The position numbers and the translations under genes are program-made. The notes beneath the pieces were generated by a model. The model searched no databases and was not told the DNA's origin. It was given only the letters and a program-made list of their open reading frames with translations. This document shows, piece by piece, positions 10,336 to 22,289 of a DNA stretch of 64,000 bases. How positions within the stretch are numbered: position 1 is the stretch's first letter; the number at the start of each line of letters is the position of its first letter. Source of the stretch: Nothopassalora personata (lineage: Eukaryota > Ascomycota > Dothideomycetes > Mycosphaerellales > Mycosphaerellaceae); assembly GCA_033816765.1 (NCBI GenBank), contig CM066293.1, positions 868,001-932,000 of the forward strand. Direction: 5' to 3'.

Positions 10336-11863
10336 CTAGAAGTTGAGCTTGCGTGGCTTCTCCCAAGCAAAGTTCTGGTTGGTGAAGTGCCCGTTCATGG
10401 CCGTTTGGCGGTAGATGGGGGTAGCGAGGTCGAGCTCCTTGACGATGACACCTGGTCGGAGGTCGAAGTTCTTCCTGATGATCTCGACGAGCTCGTCCGA
10501 GGACTTGCTGGAGGTACCGTAGGATTCGACGAAGAGGGAGAGTGGCTCGGCAACACCAATGGCGTATGAGAGCTGGACGAGGGCACGGCGCGCGAGGCCG
10601 GCGTGGACGAGGGACTTGGCGATCCATCGGGCGAGGTAGGCAGCTGATCGATCGACCTTGCTGTAGTCCTTTCCGGAGAAAGCACCACCACCGTGCGCAC
10701 CCCAACCACCGTAAGTGTCAACAATGATCTTACGGCCGGTCAGACCGGCGTCACCCTGTGGGCCACCAATGATGAAAAGACCGGATGGTTGGATCTGTAG
10801 CAGATGTCAGCGTTTGCCGTGGCAATGCCCGATTCGGGACCTTTCGATGATGGTATCGAAAGGCGGGTCCGCGGCCCCGGTGTCTCGGGGAACCTACGTG
10901 GTAGACGGTCTGGTCGTTGAGGAGCTCGGCTGGGATGACCTTCTTGATGATCTTCTCCTTGATCTCCTTGCGGAGAACCTCGGTGGTGATGTCGGCGCTG
11001 TGCTGGGCAGAAACAACAACGGTGTCGACACGCTTCGGGACGACAGCACCGTTGTCGTGCTCGTACTCAATGGTGACCTGGGTCTTGGTGTCTGGTCGGA
11101 GCCATGGAAGGCTGCCGTCCTTTGCTGCGTCGTCCATCGCCTTGTTGAGCTTGTGCGCGAGGAGGAGGGTCAATGGCAACATCTCTGGTGTCTCGTCGGT
11201 GGCATAACCGAACATGATACCCTGGTCACCTGCACCCAGCTCTTCCAGACGCTTCTCATAGTGCAGACCCTGAGCAATATCTGGGCTCTGCTCCTCAATG
11301 GCAACGAGCACGTTGCAAGTCTTGTAGTCGAACCCCTTGTCCGAGTGGTCGTAGCCGATGTCCTTGATCGCCTCACGGATAATTTTTTGGTAGTCCAGGC
11401 GGGTCTTGGTGGTGATCTCACCGAAGACCATGATCATACCGGTCTTGGTGGCAGTCTCGCAGGCAACCTTCGATGCCTTGTCCTCTGCTAAGCATGCATC
11501 GAGGACAGCGTCGGAGACTTGGTCGGCGATCTTGTCTGGGTGACCCCGGCCGACGGACTCGGATGTGAAGAGGAAGCGGCCCTTTCTGCGTTGAATCAGC
11601 ATACGTCACATGTTGGCAAAGTGAGGTGCTAGAGGGGTGTAGGTCGTGTGGGACATTTCTGCAGTCTCACGTTGCCTCCAGCACCTGGTTGCAGCACTCA
11701 GAAGCCTCTGCTCAACTACTGCAAGTCTGTATCGACAGGCAGCAGCTCATGCAAATTTCTTCGAGCTGTGTCCAAGCTGGTACCTGACGGGATGGTTGAG
11801 AAGCTTGTTCCATGCATTGACTTACGGCCCAGTGCGCGGGTGGTCTCCGTTGGTTTGTGCCAT
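10336..11863 (-). CDS. S-adenosylmethionine synthetase
   Basis: Exons 11863-11826, 11585-10898 and 10794-10336 join to 394 residues, the normal length. The start [12 protein letters not shown] is in a 38-nt first exon ahead of a 240-nt intron, a common layout for highly expressed fungal genes. Motifs: [16 protein letters not shown] (ATP/Met site), [12 protein letters not shown], the [14 protein letters not shown] loop (after TVYH at intron 2) and [18 protein letters not shown] near the C-terminus. It makes AdoMet from Met and ATP in the cytosol, probably as a dimer or tetramer. Oddity: in the GEGHPDK motif the Glu just before Gly-His-Pro-Asp is Arg (codon CGG). It is head to head with mitochondrial SHMT. 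Confidence 0.93.
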
Positions 11864-13013
11864 GGCGAACGATTGTCCTGGTGGGTATGCTCGAAAGTCT
11901 ATGCAAGTGTACAGTAGTTCAAGAGGTGGGTGGTATGGAGAGGGTTGTGGTAAGAAAGATGGATGGTGCGAGAGAGAACAAATTGAACTTGTCCCGCAGT
12001 AGGAGAACTGCCGGGTGAACGTGGGGCTCTCGAAAGCTAAAGACGTCGCTGCAAGCTTGGCGAGGAATTGAATCAAGTCGTGGCGAGTTCTCATTCCGGC
12101 TTGCGATTGTTGCCAAGAGAACAATCTCTGCGGCCGGGCCGGCGCTGGCTTCAGCTTACACGCATACATACACATCGTCGTCGTTGCACCGCCGTCTTCA
12201 TCAGCATCGAGGCCGTGTAATAATGTGAGACGATGTCAAGTGCTCAATCGGTCGCCGAAATGTTTGTGGCCGCGACTTTTTTGGTGGCAGAGCACAGAGC
12301 TCTCCCCAGCCGATCTCGCGATCGCGTCATCCAGCACGATTGGCCGTCTCCTGACCCGTCCTTCAACCGACTCTCGCGGTGTTTGCTTGTTCGCGGCCAT
12401 GTATTCTAGCATCTTGTTGCATACAGTACAAGATCGCGGTGAACGTCCCGCCGGAGGGGCATGGGCGTCGCTGAGGAGTATCTCAAGGGAATTGCATACG
12501 CAGGAGCAACGAGGAGCGACTATGACAGCGGGAGAGGATGTGTGGAGAGATGAGGGGACGATATAGACGACGACCCGGGACAAACAGAACAGAAAGCACT
12601 CCGTCGTGCAGCACCTCCTCGAACAGTCTCTGCATACAGACCAGAGCACGAGGAAGGATTGAAGGCCCTCATACGGCTGTCGCTTCCGCTGCCCGCAATA
12701 GCCGCCCATTGCAGTTGATGCAGTGGATATAGGTCGGAATCCTCACCGAATCCGTGTTGCTCCCATCGGCTGCGGCTTGTGACTGTTGCTACCCTTCACT
12801 TCATCACCATCTGTGTCCTGCTCCATTGAAGTCGGCCGTGAAATTGCAGAAAAGATACTACGGCGCCGCCATTGCGAGCTGCTGCTAACCATTTTCCGGC
12901 TGCCGATCTCCCCGCGCTAGGCCCGAACTGCTGGTGGCTTGTCGCGACTGTGTGGCTAACGACTCGATATCGCATTGATACCATTTCACATCCACCTAAT
13001 CAGGACCACCGCC
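11864..13013. promoter_or_regulatory. Bidirectional promoter region, SAM synthetase / SHMT
   Basis: This 1.15-kb gap separates two start codons of one-carbon metabolism genes. Short frames on both strands here have no domain or splice support. I see no specific operator; pyrimidine-rich runs occur just upstream of the SAM synthetase ATG on its coding strand. Confidence 0.45.
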
Positions 13014-14681
13014 ATGTCGACCTTCCGGACGACAGCGAGAGCCTCGAGCTCCTTCATGTGCCGAGCATGCAGACGCCCGACCGCCGCACAGTCCTTCCAG
13101 GCACAGTCATGGCGCGCAATGTCTTCGGAAGGACAGCAGAAGCTGCTATCCTCCAACCTAGACCAAGCAGACCCTTTGATATTCGACATAATTCGCAAGG
13201 AGAAGAGGCGGCAGAAGCACTTTATCAACCTGATACCTTCGGAGAACTTTACAAGCCAAGCCGTGCTGGATGCGCTAGGCAGTATCATGCAGAGTAGGTC
13301 GTGCAGCGGCCATGACATCGGGCAGAGCTAAGACCACGAACAGACAAGTACTCGGAAGGATACCCAGGAGCACGGTATTACGGCGGTAACGAATTCATTG
13401 ACGAGGCAGAGCGACTATGCCAGCAGCGAGCATTGGAGACGTTTGGATTGAAGGAGTCGGAATGGGGCGTGAACGTGCAGCGTATGTGTCGTGGTACAGT
13501 CCATGGTCTCTCATGCATACTGACTGCAAGCTGTAGCGCTCTCGGGCTCGCCCGCAAACCTCTACGCATACTCAGCGCTGCTAAACACGCACGATCGCAT
13601 CATGGGTCTCGATCTCCCACACGGCGGCCACCTTTCTCACGGCTATCAGATACCTGGAAAGAAGATCTCTGCCATCTCCAAGTACTTCGAAACTCTGCCC
13701 TACCGCCTCGACGAGCAATCGGGCCTGATCGATTATGAGAAGCTTGAAGAGCTAGCTATGCTTTACCGACCCAAGATCATCATTGCAGGAACCAGTGCAT
13801 ACAGCCGTCTGATCGACTACAATCGCTTCAGGAAGGTCGCGGACAAGGTCGGCTCATACTTGCTCAGCGATATGGCCCACATCTCAGGCCTGGTAGCAGG
13901 TGGAGTCATCCCATCGCCCTTTGAGTACTCGGATGTGGTCACCACAACGACACACAAGAGCTTGAGGGGACCGCGTGGAGCCATGATATTCTTCAGGAAG
14001 GGTGTCCGAAGCGTCAACAAGAAGGGCGAGCAGATCATGTATGACCTCGAGCAGCCGATCAATGCCTCGGTGTTCCCCGGACATCAAGGCGGACCACACA
14101 ACCACACAATCACCGCACTAGCGGTCGCGTTGCACCAAGCGCAACAGCCAGAGTTCAAGGAGTACCAAAAGCAAGTGTTGGAGAACGCAAAGGCCCTGGC
14201 GGCGAGGTTAGGTGGCGAGAAGGGCAAAGGCGGCCTGGGCTACAACATCGTGAGTGGCGGCACTGACAACCATCTGGTGTTGGTCGATCTCAAGGACAAG
14301 GACATCGATGGTGCCCGTGTCGAGCGAATCCTGGAACTCGTCGGCGTCGCAGCAAACAAGAACACAGTTCCCGGCGACAAGTCCGCAATGAAGCCTGGAG
14401 GCATTCGTATGGGTACACCTGCAATGACGACGCGTGGTTTTCAGCCGGACGACTGGAAGCGCGTGGCAGATATCGTGCATAGGGCAGTCGGCATCACCAA
14501 GACTCTTGACGGCAAGGCGAAGGAAGCGGCAGAGAAGAGCGGACGGAAGAACCCCGCAAGCGTAAACGCTTTCAAGGATTATGTGAGAGAGGGCGATGAG
14601 ATTGTCGAGATTGTGGAGCTGAGGCGCGAGGTCGAGGATTGGGTCGGAACGTTCTCGTTGCCGTGGGATAAGAGCCAGTAG
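13014..14681 (+). CDS. Serine hydroxymethyltransferase, mitochondrial
   Basis: Three exons (13014-13293, 13344-13481, 13537-14681) join in frame to 520 residues. The first ~38 residues are Ser/Arg/Ala-rich without acids, a mitochondrial presequence, and the fold begins at [19 protein letters not shown]. Family markers are [29 protein letters not shown] (across intron 1), [15 protein letters not shown] (across intron 2) and [12 protein letters not shown]. The PLP-lysine motif is [14 protein letters not shown]. The enzyme interconverts Ser plus tetrahydrofolate with Gly plus 5,10-methylene-tetrahydrofolate. The chosen ATG gives a clean presequence; the frame is open upstream to an ATG at 12975. 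Length and introns fit SHM1-type proteins. Confidence 0.93.
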
Positions 14682-14850
14682 GCGGGCACAAGCGCATGAT
14701 GTGAAGGCAGTGCGATGGCGTTGGAGGTGTGATGTGATGAGCGGTGCAGTAAGTAATGAATCCTTCCACAGTGCCTTGAAAAGGCTCAACCTGGAGACCC
14801 TTCGACTTCCTTTCACCTCCATCGTTGACTTTGCTGCCATGTGCGGCATG

Positions 14851-14880
14851 TGCGTGTGCGTGTGCGTGTGCGTGTGCGTG
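14851..14880. repeat. (TGCGTG)5 hexanucleotide microsatellite
   Basis: Five exact tandem copies lie about 170 bp downstream of the SHMT stop codon, probably in its 3' UTR or spacer. Such purine-pyrimidine alternating tracts are length-variable and can form Z-DNA. Confidence 0.85.
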
Positions 14881-15135
14881 GATTAGCGGGTACTCTTATG
14901 CACGATGCAGATCCACTGCGGCCGGTTGCATTCACTTCACGGCAACAGCGGCGACCGCCGCCTCGATTTTGGAGGAGTGAGTTCCACTTCAGATCGACTT
15001 CATCTCGACCTGGATCGCGCAGCACCACGCGCACTCGCTTCCCAACGGATAAGCTCCTTGCCGACAAGTCAACCACGACCATCCGCGCACTTTCCGATCG
15101 TCTCAACCACAACGCGACATCCATGATTATACCGG

Positions 15136-15901
15136 ATGAAGACCCACACGCGGTCGGTCGCGGTCACACATTTCCACGACTTCACAAAAAGTATTGTGGC
15201 GACGACGATGCAGGATCATCCACCATCCACTACGATCATGACTTCTCTGCCACCAGTCACCACCACGACCAGCGCGATCGTCTCCGCATCCGCCGCCCTC
15301 GAGTCAGCGACTTTCGCAGCAGCAGACGCTCCACCATGCGACTGGCCAGGCTGCTGGTACAACAGCGCCTGGGCAACACCTCTGACGTGGATGCTCTTCT
15401 GCTACTGCTTCGTCAGCGCCTTCGTCATGTTTTCGTTGTGGTGCGGTGGGTATCTCGACTGGAAATTGAACGTGAGTGGCCACCTGAATCGATGCACTCG
15501 AGTCCTGACACTGATCACTCATATAGCTCGCCGATCCCCACCACGAGAACCTGTCCGGCAGACAAGCAACTTCCACTAACGAGATATGGCACTATCAGCG
15601 GCATCAGTATCGCCAGCGACAGCGGGATCGAGCGGCTGCGCGACGAGATCCAGCGGCAGAACTCTTCGAGGAGTTGCAGCGTCGCTACTCCGCGGTTGGC
15701 ATTCATGTCTCGATCGAGCAGTTGCAGTATCAGATGCAGTTTCTCGAGAGCACTCCGGCTGTGCGACACGGTCCCCAGTCACCTCGAACGGGAAGATCTC
15801 TGTCTGAGTCTCCGGACCTCGTGGATGAGCTACGTACGTTGGAGAGGGAGCGGCGGGATAGGGTTGTGGTGGCGAGGCTGAGGCAGCAGGGGTTGATGTG
15901 A
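15136..15901 (+). CDS. Single-pass membrane protein, unknown function
   Basis: Two exons (15136-15471 and 15527-15901) joined by a 55-nt intron (GTGAGT...ATATAG) give about 236 residues. The N-terminal ~70 residues are Ser/Thr-rich. Then comes a short Cys/Trp-rich CDWPGCWYN segment, one strong membrane helix (about 83-104, PLTWMLFCYCFVSAFVMF) and a basic, Arg/Gln-rich cytosolic tail with helical ELFEELQRRY and ELRTLERERRDR stretches. Internal Met codons (residues 25 and 35) are alternative starts. I do not recognise a family; the hydrophobicity pattern and clean splice support a real gene. Confidence 0.55.
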
Positions 15902-16601
15902 GGTGACAGTCTGTCCACGAAGAGAATAGACAGTGGATCGAGACTTCACTGTCGCACTCAAGCTGTGACTGAGTTCACAGCACAGGACCTCGCGACTTGT
16001 ACCTCATGTTTATGTCGGGTACGTCACCGGTGAGTTCCTCGGCAGCAATATGACCGTGCCATGGGCAGACACGCCCGAGTCTGCATACGGCGCTAGACAT
16101 CTCGAGTACTCACGCGGACATTAGTAAGAAGAATCTGTACGCCACGCGATTGCCGAATGAGTTTTGTCACTTAGCTCGGCTGGTCGTCAGATGTGCTGCA
16201 GGCTGCGTATGCAGTGCAACAACGACGTGCAGGGCGAGTCCAAGAAGACGAGGTACCTGGCGAGGAGTGCAATAAAAGTAGTGTCTGTATATCATCGACC
16301 TCATCCAAACCATTGCATGAGTGGCTATGCTGACCATTACCTTGTCCCAGAAGAAGAGGTCGTTGCCGATATAGTGTCTGTTCCGCCGAAACGTGCTGCA
16401 GGTTCTTCCGTTGCACTACCTCAGCCCAACGATTCCTGGCTGGCCAGCTCGCTCCGCATATAGTAGCATGCTGCTCGACTCAACGCGATGTGCGATTCGT
16501 TCAGGATCGTTGTAAGCAAGACTTGCTCCGTCTTCCGTTCTCATACCACATTACTTTCACCTGTTTACTCCAAGCACACTCACTCCTATCCTCCCTGCTA
16601 G
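15902..16601. other. Intergenic stretch, nothing recognised
   Basis: Spacer between two plus-strand genes. No domain-bearing frame is seen; the last ~100 bp, pyrimidine-rich, look like a promoter for the gene at 16602. Confidence 0.4.
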
Positions 16602-17865
16602 ATGCGGAGCCTCCGCTACTTCAAGATGGCCTGGCCAGTCGCCCGCGTGTGGAGTATTGTGTTGATTGTCGCGGTCGCACAAGGACAGCAACAGTGTTAC
16701 TTTGGCGCAGGCGCAGAGAATCGCGGACCTGATAACCTCGTACCGTGCATGGCGACAGGCTCGAGTGCCTGCTGTCTCAGAGGAGACACGTGCCTGTCGG
16801 GCAACGCATGCTTCAACTACCCAAGTGGCAACGTCTACCAGTACGGCTGTACGGACATTACTTACAGCGACGAGACATGTCCATTCAAATGTGGCTTCAA
16901 CACTAGTAAGCATGAACCACAGCGGAGAGCAGGAGCTCGACTAACGATGAATAGCCAGATCTCCCTGGACAGCCCTCGAATACTGCAGCGACGTCCAAGG
17001 CGCCTCCGACAATTGGATCTGCCACGGTCCCGAAAGCTGTGGCTGCGAATGGCCTTCCTCAGAGGGCATGTTGAAACTCGACCCGAGAGGATGCAGAGCT
17101 ATGGGAAGTGACGCCTTCGTCGCGCTGTATGCTCCCAGCGCATTGGCTCCATACATCTCGTTGCCGTTGACTGTCGGCGGCAGTACTGGGTACTACAGCC
17201 CAACCGTGAGCGATGGGAGCAGTACCTGGGTCGTGACAGCAGTACCGGGCTATACACCCTCTCCCGTCACGCAACTGACCACGTACCGCGACCCTCCGAC
17301 GACTCGAAGAAGAGTGGCGCCGGGAGTCACGCCTGACGCGTCGACTTATGCGAGCGCGTCTTCCTGGACGGATACGAGGGCGGGATCGTTGTCAGCCACT
17401 ATATCGAGTACAGCGACGGCTTCCCATGGACATACAGTAGATGGCACAGCCTCTCCAACCCTTGCAAGCGCAGCTGCCTCCTCAGATAGTCTCTCAACTG
17501 GATCCAAAGTCGGCATCGGAGTTGGCGTGGCAGGTGGCGTCTGCCTCTTTGCATCACTCCTGATCGCGCTCGTCATCATGCACAGACGACACAAGAGACA
17601 AGCCGCGCAGAACGCACAACCATTTCAACCGCCTCCGCAGTGGCCGCAGAGTCCTTATATGCAGCAAGTGCCGCCGTACCCTACTTATGGAGCGTATCAG
17701 TCACCGCTGGGTCCGCATTGGCATCCGGGTCCGCAGGTCGTGTATCAAGCGCCCTCGTCGGAGGTGGATACACCAGCGAGCCCGAAGCCTTCGGTCAGTC
17801 AAGGGCCGAATCTCCCGCCTAGTGAATTACCGGTGGAGGAGAGGAGAATGGCGCATGAGATGTAG
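16602..17865 (+). CDS. Cys-rich, Ser/Thr-rich type I membrane protein
   Basis: Exons 16602-16905 and 16955-17865 (intron GTAAG...CTAACGATGAATAG) join to 404 residues. A signal peptide (about 1-29) ends at AVAQGQQ. The ectodomain holds about 15 Cys in the first ~150 residues, including CCLRGDTCLSGNACF and CHGPESCGCEW, as in fungal cell-surface proteins. A Ser/Thr-rich stalk follows, then one membrane helix (about 298-320, VGIGVGVAGGVCLFASLLIALVI) flanked by HRRHKR, and a Pro-rich cytosolic tail (QPPPQWPQSPYMQQVPPYP). The architecture resembles wall-stress or adhesion sensors, but no named domain is visible and a function is not assigned. Confidence 0.75.
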
Positions 17866-18050
17866 CACTTGACGCACGGAACGACGAAACGACATGGTAG
17901 ACGATTTGTAGGGGTGGAGGCACTTTGACTGTAGGCACTCGATGTACCCAGCGTCTCTCACATGCCCGCCTGTAATAGCAGCGCGCTCATCATCACCCTA
18001 TGCCACTCAATCTTGGCTGGAGCCACTACCCATAGCTGAGCCGACGCCGC

Positions 18051-18627
18051 TCAAGCGCGGTGAGCAAGGCGCTCCTCAGCAGAGAAGTGAAACCCTCCCT
18101 CAACCATGGCGAAATTCACCTCGCCTCCCGCGCACGCCTCACCGTACTTCAGCTCGCCCAGCAGGGTCTCGGTGTACCTGGTGGACATTAACCCTTACGA
18201 GCTTCAGCGAGCGGGACGTATGATGACTTACCAGCCGAGGGCTTCGCTGATCACATCCAGAAGACCCGCAAGTGCCCGCTCGATGCCATGACATGTAGGG
18301 CCACGTGCTGCGACTTGGCGAGCCAGGGGAGAGCCGAAGAGGAGCAGTGCCTGCTTGTGATGACCGCCAATTGTGATGATCTCGAAGACTTCCGCCGGCC
18401 TCACGAGACCGGTGCCGTGGTAGGTGAGGCGATTCAGGGATAGCTGCGGGAAGAGGACTGCGGCGTTCGCTGGTGCGTGTTAGCATGTGGGCCCGGAAAG
18501 TGATGGCAAAGGGTCGTCGTTCACCGAGGATTTGTTCTCTCAGGCCCGGAATGCTCCCAGCTGAGGAAGCTGGAGTGGTGGTCGGTCTAGTAGGTGTCAT
18601 GACGAAAGGGTCTTCGGTGATTGTCAT
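18051..18627 (-). CDS. Small three-exon protein, unknown function
   Basis: Exons 18627-18525, 18469-18232 and 18177-18051 total 468 nt (155 residues). The two introns are 55 and 54 nt, have GTGAAC/GTAAGT donors and CAG acceptors, and the first has a TGCTAAC branch site. No single frame spans the gene. The joined product is coherent: a Thr/Pro-rich start, then a globular region with NRLTYHGTGLVRPAEVF, IITIGGHHKQALLLFG and an ALAGLLDVISEALGW helix, and a Gly/Glu-rich end. I do not recognise the family. It is convergent with the membrane protein ending at 17865. Confidence rests on three-way frame agreement and splice-site quality. Confidence 0.55.
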
Positions 18628-20424
18628 CGTCCCGTGGGGAAGAGGCGCTTTGCGTGTGACTGGTGCAGGTGTATACTGAGGTAGCAATCGTTATCTCGTG
18701 ACTGTGCCCACACGCGCTGTATACCGTAGAAGGGCCCGGCTGTATTCTGAGTGAAGTCTGTCGTATGGACTCGCTGTAAAGTTGGGAAGGAGGAGCAGCG
18801 GGAAGAGAAAAGTATCCTAGGCATCGTGCTGGTGAGCTTTGCTCTTGGACCCACTACGATGGGTGTTTGCGAGCTGTAAGAACAATGGCTTCTATTGTTG
18901 AAGCTGGGGAAGGTGCAGAATTTTGCTCCAACTTTCCTGCTGAATCGGGAAGTGAAAAGGAAGGTGGTTGGGTTGCTATTGTCCCGAAAGTGATGGCAGC
19001 GGGTAGGAGGCAGGCGAAGGGAGATATCTCAGGATGTGAGAGGGAGAGAGAGAGAGGCTGGTGTGAAGTGGAGACGAGACGAGGTGGAATCGAGTGAAGC
19101 GACAGATGGGTATCCAACTGAAGGCAGCAGCAGCAATCTGTTGCCATGCCATACTGTCTCTCCGCTTACCTGTACCACCATATTCACTTCGCACCAACAT
19201 GACCATAGGCACGCTGTACCGAATGGGCTGGTTGGAGGGAAATAGTGACCAACAGCCGCATCCTCATCCCCGTACGACTTGGCTGTGCAGGCAGGCAGAC
19301 GGGGCGGTACTGTAGTAGCACTGCTGAGGCTTGTGGGCTGACACATCTGGTGCCGCCGTCTGAGGGTTTGTTCTTGATTAATCCCGCAGGATGTTGTGGT
19401 ATGTATACAGTGGCAGACGAGCGAGACAAGCTTCCCTGTGCCTGAGAGCAGGGCTGCATAGCTGATGAGGTGGAGTCCCCTCATCACGGTGTCCGATTAT
19501 TCGAGCAAACTCGCTCATGTACCTGAATATCAGCACTGCTCTTCCCCCGACCGCATAGGAGCTACGTCTCGTCCATCTCTCCTCCCTTTTCCCCGACATC
19601 CGCAAGGCACGAGTACGTGTATTCGAGTCGTGGACACGCGACGTGAGGGCCATCGGTCACCCCATCGCCTCACGTTGTGCCAAACCACCCAAAAGGAGGC
19701 GCGGTAAGCGACGGCAATACAGAGGCACGGCAGCAATCCACCCACCCTCGGCAAATCGCATCTCTGTGTATGAACACGAACTCGAGCAACGTCGGCCTCT
19801 GCTGGTGAACCGCCTTGACGTTTGGTCGTCAGCCATCACGCTGGACAACGTGGCACATGAGTCGAGCACGTCGTGGACGTGATGAGCGGACAGCGGCACA
19901 CCTAATCGTGTACAAGCAATGGTAGTGTGTCTTGTTTCGGCCCTCCGTCGAGTCCGCTCCCTTCTAAGTGCTGAACGAGGATCAACCCCAGTACATAGCC
20001 GAGACGTCGAATAACGTTACAGGCATGCCAGGATACCTAGCCGCTAATAACTGGCGCGCCTGAAAAGGCCTGAAAAGCGTGCGACCCATGTGGTGCCCGC
20101 TTGCTCATCTCATACCTTCGACGAGTACCACCACCATCAAGCCAAGTTCTGCAGGACAAAGGTCAATGGCGCATGGCCTCCTGTGTCCGGTGCTTGCTCA
20201 CTAATAATATGCCAACCCATCATCGAAAGGATGGAACGACGGCCTGCCTTGCATGATGGGCTTGCACCGCGACTTAATAATCACGCTCACATTTGATGAA
20301 TGCGGTTCTAGGCACGACCCATGCCCGACCATATACGGGCCCACAAGTCCCTGACCGTCGCCCACCTACTTCAAATTGGTCGACGTATGCTAGTGTCCCA
20401 CCCAGCTTCCGTTCTCCAACAACG
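18628..20424. other. 1.8-kb intergenic region, no supported gene
   Basis: Many short frames on both strands, none with a recognised motif or splice partner. A GA-rich simple tract lies near 19039-19055. The distal part is probably the promoter of the multicopper oxidase. Confidence 0.4.
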
Positions 20425-22289
20425 ATGCGGCTCTCTCTTCTTTCGTCTTCGTCGCTGCTGGTGGCGGTGTCGCAGGTCGCAGCAAAGTATGGAGGCACCA
20501 AGGTTCATGACAGCAGTTTCCAACCTGACCATGTGTTACGAGTTACGTACGAGAACGTGACAGCAGGATGTCAAACGCGAGAGTCAGTGATTGTCAATGG
20601 CACATCGCCTGGCCCACCCCTACAACTCGAGCCCAACAAGCGAAGCTGGATCAGAGTGTACAACGATATGGCAGAGCCGCATTGTGAGAACGTCACTATG
20701 CACTGGCATGGTCTCAGTCAACGCATGGCGCCCTTTGCAGACGGGTCGCCACAAGCGTCCCAGTGGCCTATACCCTGCCAGCACTTCTTCGACTACGAGA
20801 TCTTCCCTCTGGACACGGAGCCAGGGACCTACTTCTACCATTCGCATGTTGGCTTCCAAGCAGTATCAGCTTCGGGTGCTCTGATCATCAAGGACAAAGA
20901 CGGCGAGTGCCCTTACACCTATGACGAGGAGATTGTTTGGCACATCGCGGACTACTTCAATCAGACTGATCAGCAGTTATTGTTCGGCCTCACCAACACG
21001 ACCTTCACATGGTCTGGCGAGACAAATGCTGTCCTTCTCAACGGCGTTGGAGTGGCCAATGGAGAGACTGCCGGTAAAGGCGACTGTCGACTGCCCGTCA
21101 TTGAGGTCGACCCGGGCAAGACATATCGATTCCGCTTCGTGGGCGGCACCGCTATCTCTCTGGTCCAGATTGGGATTGTCGACCACGAGAACTTCACCAT
21201 CATTGAAGCAGATGGCGCTTACACGAAGCCTCACATGGAGAAGTTCATGCAGCTGTCTTCTGGCCAGCGATTCGACACCATCTTCAAGGCCAAAGAGAAA
21301 AGCGAACTGAACGGGCAGTACGACTATCTCATTCAGATGGAGACGAAGGATCGTCCAGCCGTCTACCAGGGGTATGGCGTGCTTCGCTATTCTGGTGGTA
21401 AACCCCAAATCACCACCGCTCCAGCAAAGGCACCCCTCACCTTGTCCAATGCCACCTACGACTGGGCCGAATATGCCCTCGAGCCATTGGTCGCCAACGA
21501 CTTCCCTACAGCAGACCAAGTCACCCGCCGCCTCGAGATCGACAGCCGTCAGCTGAGGACCACCACTACCGTCTGGCAAGAAAACAGCCTCGGATGGAAC
21601 GAGACCTTCGACCCCTATCCCGGCGACAAGCCCTACCTCGTCGACATCTACGAACGCGGGGAAGCAGCAATGCCCGACTACAACGCCGCCATCAACAACC
21701 TCGGCTGGGATCCAAAAACTCTGACCTTCCCAGCCAAGATCGGTGAAGTAAGTACCAACCAACACGCGTCCGAGCCCATCTCCAGAACTAATATGTCGTC
21801 CCTCCCCCCCAGGTCCTCGAAATCGTGTGGTACAACACCGGCTCCCTCCTCAACTCAAACGGCGGCGTAGATTACCACCCCTTCCACGCCCACGGCGGCC
21901 ACTACTATGACTGCGGCTCCGGCAACGGCACCTACAACGCCACGGCGAACGAAGAAAAACTCAAATTGCATCCTCCCGTCCTGCGCGACACGACGACTCT
22001 GTACCGCTACCGCAACGAAACCGTCTCCGGCGCGCGCGAAGGCTGGAGAGTCTGGCGACTGAGGGTCAAGGATGCGGGCGTGTGGATGATCCATTGTCAC
22101 ATTCTGCAGCATATGGTCATGGGAATGCAGACTGTGTGGATCATGGGAAATTACAGCGAAGTCACGAAGATTCCCGCGACGGATGCGCAAGATTACTTGG
22201 TTTTTGGAGGGTCTGTGAATGGGAACGCGACGCATGCGCCGTCGGTCGTGCATTATTTTGATTCGGATCAGTCGAATCATACATCATAA
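20425..22289 (+). CDS. Secreted multicopper oxidase (laccase / ascorbate-oxidase type)
   Basis: Exons 20425-21747 and 21813-22289 join in phase 0 to 599 residues. The ATG chosen starts a signal peptide (MRLSLLSSSSLLVAVSQVAA). All four copper-ligand blocks are present: HWHG (domain 1), YHSHVG, HPFHAHGG and HCHILQHMVMGM, the last including the type 1 Cys, His and axial Met. Many NxT/NxS sequons point to a glycosylated extracellular enzyme. The family couples one-electron oxidation of phenols, ascorbate or metals to O2 reduction. The layout fits ascomycete laccase-like or ascorbate-oxidase-like enzymes; the substrate cannot be told from sequence. Confidence 0.92.

Noticed and set aside
12225..12709. 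Frames of 113 and 157 residues between SAM synthetase and SHMT
   Set aside because: Overlap each other on opposite strands, have no recognisable content and lie in a promoter region.
14841..15881. 346-residue plus-strand frame
   Set aside because: Arg/Ser-rich and crossing the 15472-15526 intron region; the other frame gives a membrane helix and a coherent spliced protein.
19029..19487. 152-residue minus-strand frame in the 18.6-20.4 kb gap
   Set aside because: Low-complexity, several competing frames on both strands, no domain.
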